Of a stretch of 64,000 nt of DNA, positions 51,049 through 59,809 are shown in pieces. The notes beneath the pieces are model-generated. The model was not told the DNA's origin and did not search any database. It saw only the letters and a list, made by a program, of their open reading frames with translations. This DNA comes from Arthrobacter_H sp030452125 (GTDB taxonomy: Bacteria > Actinomycetota > Actinomycetes > Actinomycetales > Micrococcaceae). Where the stretch lies: assembly GCA_052379645.1 (NCBI GenBank), contig JBQSYU010000003.1; one strand, given 5' to 3'. The position numbers were made by a program, and so were the translations under genes. Numbering within the stretch: position 1 is the stretch's first letter; every line of letters starts with the position of its first letter.

Positions 51049-51696
51049 GTGGCCCAGCATGCCCCGAACAGGAACGAACCGGTCCCCGCCGTGAGCCCCG
51101 CGGCCGAGGGGGCCCTTCCCGGTTACGCCCGGGAACCGGTGTTCGGGTGGATCCTGGCCATCACCGGTTTCGTGTCCTGGATCGCGTCCTCGGCGCTGAC
51201 GCTCGAACGGCTGGAGATCTACAAGGACCCGGACTACGTCACCTCCTGCGACATGAATCCCTTCGTCTCCTGCGGCAGCGTCATGCGGACGGCCCAGGCG
51301 GCACTGTTCGGCTTCCCCAACCCGCTGATCGGCGTCGCCGGCTTCGCGGTGGTCACCACGATCGGCATCACGCTCATTGCCGGGGCCCGGCTGCCCCGCT
51401 GGTATTACGTGGGTCTGCAGGTCGGGGTCACCCTGGCCATGGCGATGATCGGGTGGCTGTGGTTCCAGGCCCTCTACGTCATCGGGATCCTCTGCCCGTA
51501 CTGCATGGTCGTCTGGGCCATGATGATCGTCCTGTTCACCTACACCACCGTCAGGAACATCAGCCACGGGGTCGTTCCCGCACCCGCCGGGCTGCGCCGG
51601 TTCCTGGCCGAATGGCACTGGGTGATCGCCGCGTTGATCGTCTTGTTGTGTGCCGGGTCGATCCTGGTCACGTTCGCCAAGGTGTTCTTCGGATAG
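51049..51696 (+). CDS. Vitamin K epoxide reductase family membrane protein
   Basis: 215 aa from the GTG at 51049, with AGGAG six bases upstream. Four to five membrane helices. The loop Cys pair lies in TSCDMNPFVSCGSVM, the PNPLIGVAGF segment is typical, and the redox CPYC (ILCPYCMVVW) sits in the fourth helix. Bacterial VKORs reoxidise extracytoplasmic disulfide-making proteins using quinone, replacing DsbB. No DsbA-like partner is adjacent here. It is followed by an odd G/C homopolymer hairpin and tsf. Confidence 0.9.
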   Translation: MAQHAPNRNEPVPAVSPAAEGALPGYAREPVFGWILAITGFVSWIASSALTLERLEIYKDPDYVTSCDMNPFVSCGSVMRTAQAALFGFPNPLIGVAGFAVVTTIGITLIAGARLPRWYYVGLQVGVTLAMAMIGWLWFQALYVIGILCPYCMVVWAMMIVLFTYTTVRNISHGVVPAPAGLRRFLAEWHWVIAALIVLLCAGSILVTFAKVFFG

Positions 51697-51720
51697 AGCG
51701 CCGCCGCCCTGGCCGGACGA

Positions 51721-51747
51721 CGGGGGGGGGCCGCCCCCCCCCCCCGG
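51721..51747 (+). terminator. G-run/C-run hairpin between the VKOR gene and tsf
   Basis: Nine G are followed by CCG and twelve C, able to fold into a stem made only of G-C pairs. It could be a terminator without a T run. Such homopolymers are also prone to sequencing and assembly error. Confidence 0.5.
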
Positions 51748-51827
51748 CTCCGCTCGAAACGGGGCGGGTCCCCGCCGGTAGGGCACCGGAAGAACAAGCT
51801 AGATCACCACTGAGAATGGGGTTGCAC

Positions 51828-52667
51828 ATGGCGAACTACACCGCCGCTGATATCAAGGCGCTTCGTGAACGTACCGGCGCAGGCATGATGGATGTGAAGA
51901 AGGCCCTCGACGAGGCCAACGGTGATGCCGAGAAGGCCATCGAGGTCATCCGCGTCAAGGGCCTCAAGGGCGCCACCAAGCGCGAGGGCCGTTCCGCGGC
52001 CGAAGGCCTCGTGGCCGCCAAGGTCATCGACGGCACCGTCGGCTACATGATCGAAATCAACTGCGAGACCGACTTCGTCGCGAAGAACGACAAGTTCATC
52101 GCACTGGCCGATCAGGTCCTCGAAGTGGCCGTCTCCACCGGCGCCACCGATCTGGATGCGCTGCTCGCCGCCGATGTGAACGGCAAGAAGCTCGCCGACG
52201 TCGTCGTCGAAGAAGGCGCCATCCTCGGCGAGAAGGTCGTGGTACGCCGCATGGCACGCCTCGAAGGCGCCACGGTCGATGCCTACCTGCACAAGACGTC
52301 CAAGGACCTCCCGGCGCAGGTCGGCGTGCTCATGGCCGTTGACGGCTCCGGCGACGAAGCCCACACCGTGGCCCACGACGTCGCGGTGCACACCGCGGCC
52401 CTGGCCCCGACGCACCTTTCCCGCGAGGAGGTCCCGGCGGAGACCGTGGCCAACGAGCGTCGCATCGCCGACGAGACCGCCCGCGCCGAAGGCAAGCCCG
52501 AAGCCGCGCTGACGAAGATCGTAGAAGGCCGCCTCACCGGGTTCTTCAAGGAGATCGTGCTGCTGGACCAGCCGTTCGCCAAGGACTCCAAGAAGCTGGT
52601 CGGCAAGGTCCTCGAGGAAGCCGGCGTGAACGCTACCGGGTTCGCCCGTTTCCGCGTAGGCTCCTAG
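51828..52667 (+). CDS. tsf: Elongation factor Ts
   Basis: 279 aa. An N-terminal UBA-like domain (TAADIKALRERTGAGMMDVK) is followed by the core with INCETDFVAKNDKF, the conserved TDFVA motif that contacts EF-Tu, and the C-terminal FKEIVLLDQPFAKDSKK. It recycles EF-Tu from GDP to GTP form. ATG at 51828 is preferred over one four codons earlier; a GGGG lies eight bases upstream. In nearly all relatives rpsB directly precedes tsf; here the VKOR gene does. Confidence 0.96.
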   Translation: MANYTAADIKALRERTGAGMMDVKKALDEANGDAEKAIEVIRVKGLKGATKREGRSAAEGLVAAKVIDGTVGYMIEINCETDFVAKNDKFIALADQVLEVAVSTGATDLDALLAADVNGKKLADVVVEEGAILGEKVVVRRMARLEGATVDAYLHKTSKDLPAQVGVLMAVDGSGDEAHTVAHDVAVHTAALAPTHLSREEVPAETVANERRIADETARAEGKPEAALTKIVEGRLTGFFKEIVLLDQPFAKDSKKLVGKVLEEAGVNATGFARFRVGS

Positions 52668-52711
52668 CAGCGACACGGCGGCCGGTTTCCGCCCGCCCAA
52701 GCGGCAGTGAT

Positions 52712-52748
52712 CAAGGGGGCGGCCACCACTATGGTGGCCGCCCCCTTG
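52712..52748 (+). terminator. Terminator after tsf
   Basis: A perfect 16-bp stem (52712-52727 with 52733-52748) has a five-base loop and no T run. It would separate tsf from pyrH. Confidence 0.75.
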
Positions 52749-52815
52749 CCACGCCCAGACCTTTCCAGAACCACTGCACGACGGCGGACCCGGCTCCGCC
52801 AGAGGAGGCCCCCCC

Positions 52816-53568
52816 GTGGAAGAAACCACCCAGATCGAAACGACACAGATCACCAACGAGGCCGGGACCCGGCGCAGGGTCCTGCTCAAGCTCTCCGGAG
52901 AGGTCTTCGGCGGTGGCAACATCGGCGTGGATCCCGTGACGGTCCGTGGTGTGGCCGAGCAGATCGCCGCCACCGTCGGTGAGGTCGAAACCGCGATCGT
53001 GGTCGGGGGAGGAAACTTCTTCCGCGGGGCCGAACTCTCCCAGTCGGGCATGGACCGCTCCCGCGCCGACTACATGGGCATGCTCGGAACCGTCATGAAC
53101 TGCCTGGCCCTGCAGGACTTCCTGGAACAGGCAGGGGTCGAAACCCGCGTCCAGTCCGCGATCAGCATGGCCCAGGTCGCCGAGGCCTACATTCCGCGCC
53201 GGGCGATCCGCCACCTGGAGAAGAACCGGGTGGTCATCTTCGGTGCCGGGGCCGGACTGCCGTACTTCTCCACCGACACCGTCGCCGCCCAGCGGGCGCT
53301 GGAAGTACGGGCCGACGTCGTGCTCATGGGCAAGAGCGGGGTCGACGGGGTCTACACCGCCGACCCGAAGAAGGACCCGACGGCGGAACGCCTGAGCACG
53401 TTGACCTACGACGAGGCCCTGCTGAAGAACATCCGGGTGATGGACCAGACGGCGATGACCATGTGCAAGGACAACGGGCTGGAAATGCTCGTGTTCGGCA
53501 TGGAGGGCGAGGGTAATGTCACCCGGGCCATCCGCGGCGAGGCCCGGGGCACGCGCGTCACCGTCTAG
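52816..53568 (+). CDS. pyrH: UMP kinase PyrH
   Basis: 250 aa. Amino acid kinase fold with VLLKLSGEVFGG, VGGGNFFRGAELS and the MDRSRADYMGMLGTVMN region of bacterial UMP kinase, then VFGAGAGLPYFSTDT. It makes UDP from UMP and ATP. The first 18 residues are a polar Thr-rich extension. GTG start with AGGAGG eight bases upstream. It is followed by frr 80 bp later. Confidence 0.97.
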   Translation: MEETTQIETTQITNEAGTRRRVLLKLSGEVFGGGNIGVDPVTVRGVAEQIAATVGEVETAIVVGGGNFFRGAELSQSGMDRSRADYMGMLGTVMNCLALQDFLEQAGVETRVQSAISMAQVAEAYIPRRAIRHLEKNRVVIFGAGAGLPYFSTDTVAAQRALEVRADVVLMGKSGVDGVYTADPKKDPTAERLSTLTYDEALLKNIRVMDQTAMTMCKDNGLEMLVFGMEGEGNVTRAIRGEARGTRVTV

Positions 53569-53648
53569 TCCGGTGGCATAGGATGAATGATGAGCGTGGA
53601 AAACAGCCCGGGTACCGCTGAGCGGCCCGGATTCTTAAGGAGAGAGTA

Positions 53649-54206
53649 GTGATCGAGGAAACCCTGCAGGACGCCAACGAGAAGATGGAACGGTCCCTCG
53701 AAGCGGCAAGGGAGGACTTCGCCACGATCCGGACCGGTCGCGCCAACCCGGGACTGTATTCCAAGGTGCTGGTCGATTACTACGGTTCCGCGACGCCGCT
53801 GCAGCAGTTGGCCTCCTTCGGGGTCCCCGACGCCCGGACCATCCTGATCACCCCCTTCGACGCCACCGCCCTGCGGGCCATCGAAAAGGCCCTCAGTGAC
53901 TCCGAGATCGGCGCGAACCCCTCCAACGACGGCAAGGTCATCCGGGTCACGTTGCCCGAACTGACGGCCGAACGGCGCAAGGACTACGTGAAGATCGTCA
54001 AGGGCATGAGCGAGGACTCCAAGGTGGCCATACGCAACCACCGCCGCAAGGCCAAGGAATCGATGGACAAGATGGTCAAGGACGGCGAGGTCGGCGAGGA
54101 CGACGGCGCCCGGGGCGAAAAGGAACTGGACGCGCTGACCAAGAAGGCCACCGACGTCATCGACGAGATGCTCAAGCGCAAGGAAACCGAGCTGCTGGAC
54201 GTCTAA
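53649..54206 (+). CDS. frr: Ribosome recycling factor
   Basis: 185 aa, the standard length. Three-helix bundle tip ATIRTGRANPGLYSKVLVDYYG (split), TPLQQLASFGVPDARTILI and LTAERRKDYVKIVKGMSEDS (split) are family hallmarks. With EF-G it splits the post-termination ribosome. The start is GTG with AAGGAGAG upstream. Its stop overlaps the cdsA start (TAATG), so cdsA is coupled. Confidence 0.97.
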   Translation: MIEETLQDANEKMERSLEAAREDFATIRTGRANPGLYSKVLVDYYGSATPLQQLASFGVPDARTILITPFDATALRAIEKALSDSEIGANPSNDGKVIRVTLPELTAERRKDYVKIVKGMSEDSKVAIRNHRRKAKESMDKMVKDGEVGEDDGARGEKELDALTKKATDVIDEMLKRKETELLDV

Positions 54207-55162
54207 TGCCCATGCCGACGCAACCCGACGGCGCCGACGGCGGCCACGGCGAAGCGCCGGGAGCCCCCCAGACGGCCCCGGGACCCATGTCACGACGTCA
54301 ACGCCGTGAACTCGACGCCAAGCCCTCCAAGGCCGGGCGGAACCTGCCTGCGGCGATCGGCGTCGGCCTGGTCCTGTTGGCGGCCGTCCTGGTGGGGTTG
54401 TTCTTCTTCCCGCTGGCATTCGTGGGGATCATAGCGCTCTTTGCCGTCGTCGGTTCATGGGAAGTCAGCCGGGCGCTGACGGCCGCGAAGACCGAAGTGC
54501 CCCTGCCTCCCTTGGCGGTGGCCGGGATCGTCCTTCCGTTCTCCGCCTATCTGGGTGGGGCGGAGGCACTGGGCTTCGCCTTGGCCGGCAGCATCCTGCT
54601 GGTGCTGGTCTGGCGGATCGTGGAGGGCGCCGCGGGGGCCTTCCGTTCGGTGGTCGCCTCGACCTTCGTGGTCCTCTGGGTTCCGTTCCTGGCCAGTTTC
54701 GCCATCCTGCTGATGCTCCAGGAACGCGGCAAGATCCTCGTATCGGTGGTCCTGCTGCTGGTCGTCGCCAACGACACCTTCGGCTATGTGGTCGGCGCCT
54801 CGATGGGCAAGCACCCGATGGCACCGAAGATCAGCCCGAAGAAATCCTGGGAGGGATTCGCCGGCTCCTGCGTCGGCGCGATCATCGTGGGCATTCTGTG
54901 CGTCGTGTTCCTCCTCGAGAGCCCCTGGTGGATCGGGATCCCGTTGGCCCTGGCGACCGTGGCCGCAGCGACCGCGGGGGACCTGGCCGAGTCGATGGTC
55001 AAGCGGGAGCTGGGCATCAAGGACATGAGCAACCTGCTTCCGGGCCACGGCGGCGTGATGGATCGCCTGGACTCCGTGGTCTTCTCCATCCCCATCGGTT
55101 ACATTATTTCGGTGCTGCTGCTGCCCGGCGCGGACGACACCATCGGCCTGCTGCTGCCCTAG
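54206..55162 (+). CDS. cdsA: Phosphatidate cytidylyltransferase CdsA
   Basis: 318 aa. About 55 polar N-terminal residues precede eight or so membrane helices. The family motif near the C-terminus reads KRELGIKDMSNLLPGHGGVMDRLDS (split), with the metal-binding Asp residues. It makes CDP-diacylglycerol, the precursor of all phospholipids. It overlaps frr by one base. In relatives rlmN often comes next; here a palindrome and a DivIVA-like gene follow. Confidence 0.95.
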   Translation: MPMPTQPDGADGGHGEAPGAPQTAPGPMSRRQRRELDAKPSKAGRNLPAAIGVGLVLLAAVLVGLFFFPLAFVGIIALFAVVGSWEVSRALTAAKTEVPLPPLAVAGIVLPFSAYLGGAEALGFALAGSILLVLVWRIVEGAAGAFRSVVASTFVVLWVPFLASFAILLMLQERGKILVSVVLLLVVANDTFGYVVGASMGKHPMAPKISPKKSWEGFAGSCVGAIIVGILCVVFLLESPWWIGIPLALATVAAATAGDLAESMVKRELGIKDMSNLLPGHGGVMDRLDSVVFSIPIGYIISVLLLPGADDTIGLLLP

Positions 55163-55178
55163 GATGGGACCAGTAGTG

Positions 55179-55200
55179 TGGTGGCCGGATCCGGCCACCA
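55179..55200. terminator. Perfect palindrome after cdsA
   Basis: A 22-bp perfect palindrome (TGGTGGCCGGA and its complement) with no loop bases lies 16 bases after the cdsA stop. It probably forms a terminator-like hairpin with an opened centre. Confidence 0.6.
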
Positions 55201-55243
55201 GGGAATTGTTCATCATGTGCAGTGCAAGCTTGAGGGAAGTTAA

Positions 55244-55828
55244 TTGAGTCAGGACAGCCAGCAGAAGACCCAAGCCCCCTTCAACCGGGTCGACTCCGGG
55301 GAATTCGGCTACAACGTCAAGCAGGTCGACCATTTCCTGTCCCGCGCCCGCGCGACCTACAACGGGACCGGTGACGATGAAAGCGTGGTCACCAGCCACC
55401 TGGTGCGCCGGACGTCCTTCGAACCGCAGAAGGGCGGATACTCCGCCCAGGAGGTCGACGCGGCACTGGACCGCCTCGAGGACGTCTTCGCCCAGCGTGA
55501 ACGTGACGCCCTGATCGAGACCGAAGGCCAAGACGCCTGGCTCGAACAGGTCGGTCGGCTCTCGGCCATCCTGCGCGGCCGCCTGCACCGCGAGCCGGGG
55601 GGACGGTTCCGTCGTCCGAGCCGGCGCAATGCCCCGAGCTACAACGTCGAGGACGTCGACGCCCTGTGCACCCAGCTGCTGGCCTACTTCGAGCAGGACG
55701 TGCCGATGAGCGTTGATGCCGTCCGCCGGATCGCCTTCCGCGAGGCCGTGGGCCAGGACGGATACGAGGAGAGCCAGGTCGATGCCTTCCTGGACCGTGT
55801 CGTGGAGTTGATGGCCTCCATCGACTGA
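55244..55828 (+). CDS. DivIVA-domain protein with repeated short motifs
   Basis: 194 aa, soluble, no long coiled coil. A motif of the type GY-x3-VD-x-(F/A)L-x-R occurs four times: FGYNVKQVDHFLSRA, GYSAQEVDAALDRLED, SYNVEDVDALCTQL and GYEESQVDAFLDRVV. These are DivI1A-like segments, as seen in actinobacterial proteins near cdsA. A role in cell shape or as a scaffold is possible but unproven. TTG start with GAGGGAAG upstream. It converges on the symporter gene with only seven bases between stops. Confidence 0.8.
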   Translation: MSQDSQQKTQAPFNRVDSGEFGYNVKQVDHFLSRARATYNGTGDDESVVTSHLVRRTSFEPQKGGYSAQEVDAALDRLEDVFAQRERDALIETEGQDAWLEQVGRLSAILRGRLHREPGGRFRRPSRRNAPSYNVEDVDALCTQLLAYFEQDVPMSVDAVRRIAFREAVGQDGYEESQVDAFLDRVVELMASID

Positions 55829-55835
55829 CCCGCAG

Positions 55836-57329
55836 CTAGTGCCGGCCCGCGGGGCCGGGCGCCGTAGTCCGCTCGGGGGCGTGCAGGCGGGTCATGACCC
55901 GGGTGGTCGCTTCGGCCGAGGGGCCCCGCGTGGCCCGGGACACGAGCACCGTGACGATGAAGGCCAACGGGACGGTCCACGCCGCCGGTTGGGTGGCCAC
56001 CTCCAGGGCCATCCCCGAGAGCCGGGGCAGCACCGAAACCGCGGTCATGGCCGCGGCACATGCCAGCGCCCCGGAGAGCATGCCGGCCACGGCCCCGGCG
56101 GCCGTGAGCCCACGCCACCAGATGCCCAGCAGCAGCAGCGGGCAGATCGTGGAGGCCGTGAAGGCGAACACCGCCCCGATGGCCCCGGCCAGGGCCAGCG
56201 TGCTGGTGCCCAGGGCCAGCAGCAGCGGGATGACGCTGGCCAGCACCGTCGCATAGCGGAAGCCGCGCACCGTACCGCCGAAGAGATCTTGGCTGATCAC
56301 CCCCGCCAGCGAGACCACCAGGCCCGAGGTGGTGGATATGAAGGCGGCGAAGGCCCCGCCGATCACCAGGGCGGTCAACAGGTTTCCCATCGTCCCGCCG
56401 ACGATGCGGTGGGGCAGCAGCAGCACCGTGGCGTCCGCATTGCCCCCGGCGGCCAGTTCCGGAAGATAGGCCCTGCCCAGTACCCCCAGGACCGTGGGGA
56501 ACAGATAGAACAGGGAGAGCAGCCCCAGTACGATCGACGTCGTACGCCGGGCCGAGGCCCCATCGGGGTTCGTGTAGAAACGGACCAGCACATGAGGTAG
56601 GCCCAGCGTACCGAACAGCAGGGCCACGATCAGTGAAATCGTCGCGTAGATGCCCGTTCGTCCCAGCACCTGCCGGGGCAGGTCGAAGGCCAGGCCGTCC
56701 TGGGTGGGGGATTGGCCGGTCAAGCCCAGCTGGAGGAGCAGGAAGACCGTGGGGATGGCCAGCGCGCCGAGCTTGAGCCAGAACTGGAAGGCCTGGACGA
56801 ACGTGATCGAGCGCATCCCCCCGGCCAGCACCGTCAGGCAGACCGCGGTCATGACCAGGCCGGCCCCCAGCCATCCGGGCAGACCGGTGGTGATCCCCAG
56901 GGTCAGGGAGGCCCCGTGCAGTTGCGGGACGATGTAGAGCCACCCGACGACCACCACCATGATGCTGGTGACCAGGCGGACGGTCCGGCCGGCCAAGCGG
57001 ATCTGGGCGAAGTCGGGGACCGTGTAGGCCCCGGACCGGCGCAGCGGGGCAGCCACGAAGAGCAGCAGCATCAGATATCCGGCCGTATATCCGATGGGGA
57101 ACCAGAGGGCGTCCTGGCCCGAGACGACGATGAGCCCTGCGATACCCAGGAAGCTGGCCGCCGAGAGGTACTCCCCGCCGATGGCCGAGGCGTTCCACCA
57201 GGGTTTGACCGTCCGCGAGGCGACATAGAAGTCCCCGGTGGTCCGCGACAGGCGCAGCCCGTGCACGGCAATGAGGACGGTGGAGACGACGACGGCGGCG
57301 ATGGCCAGCAACGAGGTTCCGGCATTCAT
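55836..57329 (-). CDS. Sodium:solute symporter (SSS family, acetate/monocarboxylate type)
   Basis: 497 aa with about 13 membrane helices from MNAGTSLLAIAAVVV. YVASRTVKPWWNASAIGGEYLSAASFLG (split) is the start of the sodium-binding core; LFGTLGLPHVLVRFYTNPDG and STTSGLVVSLAGVISQDLFG are also typical of ActP/MctC-like members. The ATG overlaps the upstream DUF485-type gene by four bases (ATGA). Monocarboxylate uptake is likely; the exact substrate is not clear. It is the last gene of a four-gene minus-strand unit that starts with the sensor kinase. Confidence 0.92.
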   Translation of the reverse strand: MNAGTSLLAIAAVVVSTVLIAVHGLRLSRTTGDFYVASRTVKPWWNASAIGGEYLSAASFLGIAGLIVVSGQDALWFPIGYTAGYLMLLLFVAAPLRRSGAYTVPDFAQIRLAGRTVRLVTSIMVVVVGWLYIVPQLHGASLTLGITTGLPGWLGAGLVMTAVCLTVLAGGMRSITFVQAFQFWLKLGALAIPTVFLLLQLGLTGQSPTQDGLAFDLPRQVLGRTGIYATISLIVALLFGTLGLPHVLVRFYTNPDGASARRTTSIVLGLLSLFYLFPTVLGVLGRAYLPELAAGGNADATVLLLPHRIVGGTMGNLLTALVIGGAFAAFISTTSGLVVSLAGVISQDLFGGTVRGFRYATVLASVIPLLLALGTSTLALAGAIGAVFAFTASTICPLLLLGIWWRGLTAAGAVAGMLSGALACAAAMTAVSVLPRLSGMALEVATQPAAWTVPLAFIVTVLVSRATRGPSAEATTRVMTRLHAPERTTAPGPAGRH

Positions 57330-57712
57330 TCCCGGGTCACATCCAGATACTGTGCCTCGTAGCGGGCGCTGACCCGGTTGTAGAGGAAGGCGCCCAGCAG
57401 GATGATCGGGTACACCCCGACCCCCAGGACCAGCCAGGGCAGCGGGATGGTCAGCAACCGGATGTCCTGGATCTGCGGCCAGAACGTGACCACGACGGCC
57501 AGGCACAGCAGAAGCAGCAGGAACCCCAACGCCACCGACAGGGACAGACGCAATTGCGAGCGGATCAACGATCTGACGTAGAACTCCGCGGCGGGGTCGT
57601 GGCTGGCCCGACGCCGGGCGATGCCCAGCGGCGCCCCCTCCGGTGCGGTGACCCTGACCCGGGCCGGGAGCGGGGAGGGGCCGGGGGTCGGGCCGGAATC
57701 CGGGGTGGTCAT
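57326..57712 (-). CDS. DUF485-type small membrane protein paired with the symporter
   Basis: 128 aa from the ATG at 57712, which overlaps the response regulator stop (ATGA). A 60-residue polar N-terminus with Pro-rich repeats precedes two membrane helices (about residues 64-87 and 97-118). Small two-helix proteins of this kind accompany SSS acetate symporters; they may be accessory subunits. The longer open frame upstream lies inside the regulator gene and is not credible. Confidence 0.78.
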   Translation of the reverse strand: MTTPDSGPTPGPSPLPARVRVTAPEGAPLGIARRRASHDPAAEFYVRSLIRSQLRLSLSVALGFLLLLLCLAVVVTFWPQIQDIRLLTIPLPWLVLGVGVYPIILLGAFLYNRVSARYEAQYLDVTRE

Positions 57713-58425
57713 GAAGGCCTGATGCGGTTGGCCGCCAGTTGTTCGCGCAGCTGCGGCAGAGCGCGTCGGCTCACCGGCAGCTCCGTGGCCCCGATGATGA
57801 CCGAGGCCTTGCCCGGAGCCAGCTTGACCTGGTCCACCCGGTCCATGGCGACCAGGTATCCGCGGTGGATGCGTAGATAGCCCGCGGAACCCCATTGCTG
57901 TTCCAGATCGTTCAACGGGACCCTGATCAGATAGCTGGCATCGGCGGTGTGCAGGCGGGCATAGTCTCCCTGGGCCTGGACATAGCGGATCTCGTCGCGC
58001 CGGATCATCCGGGTGATTCCCCCCTGGTCGACCGTGACGACCTCGGGTTCCTGGGGGCCGTCCTGGATCAGTTCGCAGACCCGGCGCACCGACTCGGCCA
58101 ACCGTTCCGGACGGATCGGCTTCAGGACGTAATCGACGGCGGCCAGTTCGAAGGCCTCCAGCGCCTGCGCCTCGTCGGCGGTGACGAAGACGACGGCGGG
58201 GGGACGGCTGAAGCGGGAAATCACGCGGGCGATGTCCAGCCCGGACAGGGACGGCATGTGGATGTCCAGGAAGAGGGCATCGACGTCGAACTCCTGGAGC
58301 GCCTTCAGGGCAGCAGCCCCTGAGGTCGCCCGGTGGATCCGGCCCACCCGGGCATCACGTTCCAACAGGAAGGCCAGTTCCTCGACGGCCGGCAGCTCAT
58401 CATCGGCGACGACGACATTGATCAT
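57709..58425 (-). CDS. LytTR-family response regulator
   Basis: 238 aa from the ATG of MINVVVADDELPAVEE. The receiver domain has the acidic pocket (ADDE), the phospho-acceptor Asp in DALFLDIHMPSLSG and the late Lys in DYVLKPIRP. The C-terminal LytTR DNA-binding domain includes YVQAQGDYARLHT and RIHRGYLVAMDRV. The frame opens two codons earlier, but TAGACT ends exactly six bases before the chosen ATG. It probably controls the adjacent symporter genes in response to a carboxylate sensed by the kinase. Confidence 0.94.
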   Translation of the reverse strand: MINVVVADDELPAVEELAFLLERDARVGRIHRATSGAAALKALQEFDVDALFLDIHMPSLSGLDIARVISRFSRPPAVVFVTADEAQALEAFELAAVDYVLKPIRPERLAESVRRVCELIQDGPQEPEVVTVDQGGITRMIRRDEIRYVQAQGDYARLHTADASYLIRVPLNDLEQQWGSAGYLRIHRGYLVAMDRVDQVKLAPGKASVIIGATELPVSRRALPQLREQLAANRIRPS

Positions 58426-58437
58426 TCCCATAGTCTA
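58426..58437 (-). promoter_or_regulatory. Leaderless-type -10 element before the response regulator
   Basis: TAGACT (58432-58437, minus strand) ends six bases before the ATG at 58425 and decides between two in-frame ATGs. Confidence 0.5.
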
Positions 58438-58460
58438 GGGACAGCCTGCCTGCCGGGCAC

Positions 58461-59648
58461 TCACAGCGGCGGTCCGGCGTCGTAACCGGGCTGGAATTTG
58501 GGGATACGCACGGTGATCAGGGTCCCTGCCCCGGGGGCGGTGTCGATGACCAGCCCGTGGTCGTCACCGTAGAGCTGGCGCAGACGCACGTCGACATTGC
58601 GCAGTCCCACATGAACGCCGTCGGTCGTCCCGGCCAGCAGGGCACGCAGCTCCTCCGGATCCGCGCCCACCCCGTCATCCTCGACGGTGATCTCCGCGAA
58701 CTCCCCGTCGTCGGCGGCCGTGAGGGTGATCAGCCCGCCGGTGGCCTTGCCCTCCAATCCGTGGCGCACCGCGTTCTCCACCAGCGGCTGCAACGACAGG
58801 AACGGGATGACGGTGCTCAGGACCTCCGGGGCGATCGCCAACGAGACCTTGATGCGTTCGCCGAACCTGGCCTTCTCCAGGAGGAGGTAGCGGTCGATGG
58901 CCTGCAGCTCCTCGGCCAGGGTGGTGAAGTCCCCGTGGCGGCGGAACGAGTACCTGGTGAAGTCGGCGAATTCCACGACGAGCGTCCTGGCCCGCTGCGG
59001 GTCGGTGTTGATGAACGAGGCGATCGCGTTGAGGCTGTTGTAGATGAAATGCGGGCTGATCTGGGCCCGGAGGGCGCGGACCTCGGCCTCCATCAGCAGG
59101 GCCCGCGATTCGTCCAGCTCGGCCAGACCCAGCTGGGCGGCCACCCAGGCGGCCAGCTCGGTGGTGGCCCGTACCAGGCCGGCGTTGGCCCGGGGGGCCA
59201 GGGCCACGACGGTTCCCACGGCGCTGCCGCGGACCAGGATGGGGGCGTAGACGCCGTCGGCCCCCGGTCCACGGATCACCTGGGTCCGGGCCGCGCGCAC
59301 GGCATCGGCCGAATGCCCTTCGATCCGGCCCGGCTCCCGGGACACGGTATCGGCCAGTGGTCCGTCCAGGGCCAGGACCGTCGCGGCATCGGTGATCGCC
59401 AAACCCTCGCAGCCGAGTACGTCGCGGAGTTGCCGGGCGGCCCGTCCGGCCCCCTCGGAGTGCAACCCCGAGCTGAAATGCGGGGCCGCCTGGGACACCC
59501 GGTGCAATGTCTCGTAGGTCGCCCGGTCGGCATCGGTGCCCAGGTCACGGGAGGAGCGCAGCACATGGAACCCCACGTAGTAGACCACGGCCACGGCAAT
59601 GGTGATGATCGCGATGATCAGCGTGGTCTGGGCGGCGGCGGAGAGCAT
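58461..59648 (-). CDS. LytS-type sensor histidine kinase
   Basis: 395 aa. One N-terminal membrane helix (about residues 8-28) is followed by a GAF-like sensor region (roughly 45-185). The His_kinase domain has the phospho-acceptor His in ISPHFIYNSLNAIASF, and the ATPase domain has LQPLVENAVRHG (N box) and VEDDGVGAD (G1). The full multi-helix LytS membrane sensor is absent, so a cytosolic or membrane-proximal signal is more likely. The stop is 35 bases before the regulator start. TAGGCT ends six bases before its ATG. Confidence 0.93.
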   Translation of the reverse strand: MLSAAAQTTLIIAIITIAVAVVYYVGFHVLRSSRDLGTDADRATYETLHRVSQAAPHFSSGLHSEGAGRAARQLRDVLGCEGLAITDAATVLALDGPLADTVSREPGRIEGHSADAVRAARTQVIRGPGADGVYAPILVRGSAVGTVVALAPRANAGLVRATTELAAWVAAQLGLAELDESRALLMEAEVRALRAQISPHFIYNSLNAIASFINTDPQRARTLVVEFADFTRYSFRRHGDFTTLAEELQAIDRYLLLEKARFGERIKVSLAIAPEVLSTVIPFLSLQPLVENAVRHGLEGKATGGLITLTAADDGEFAEITVEDDGVGADPEELRALLAGTTDGVHVGLRNVDVRLRQLYGDDHGLVIDTAPGAGTLITVRIPKFQPGYDAGPPL

Positions 59649-59660
59649 GCAGACAGCCTA
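59649..59660 (-). promoter_or_regulatory. Leaderless-type -10 element before the sensor kinase
   Basis: TAGGCT (59655-59660, minus strand) ends six bases before the kinase ATG; the same hexamer and spacing as ruvB, selO and proA. Confidence 0.5.
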
Positions 59661-59809
59661 GACGCCGGCCCGCGGTGTCGTCGGGGGACGGCTTCGACGG
59701 CCGTGTCGGGCCCGACCGTTCGGCGGGACCAATGACCGTTGGGCGCATGGGGCGCACCGCTGGGCCACGACATGCTGCGGGTCGCTTCACTATCGGTTGA
59801 TGGTGCCCG

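Noticed and set aside
47711..51094. Open frame of 1127 codons on the plus strand
   Set aside because: It is antisense to the rne N-terminal arm and prfC, both clearly coding; high-GC third positions keep the opposite strand open. The product is low-complexity with no domain.
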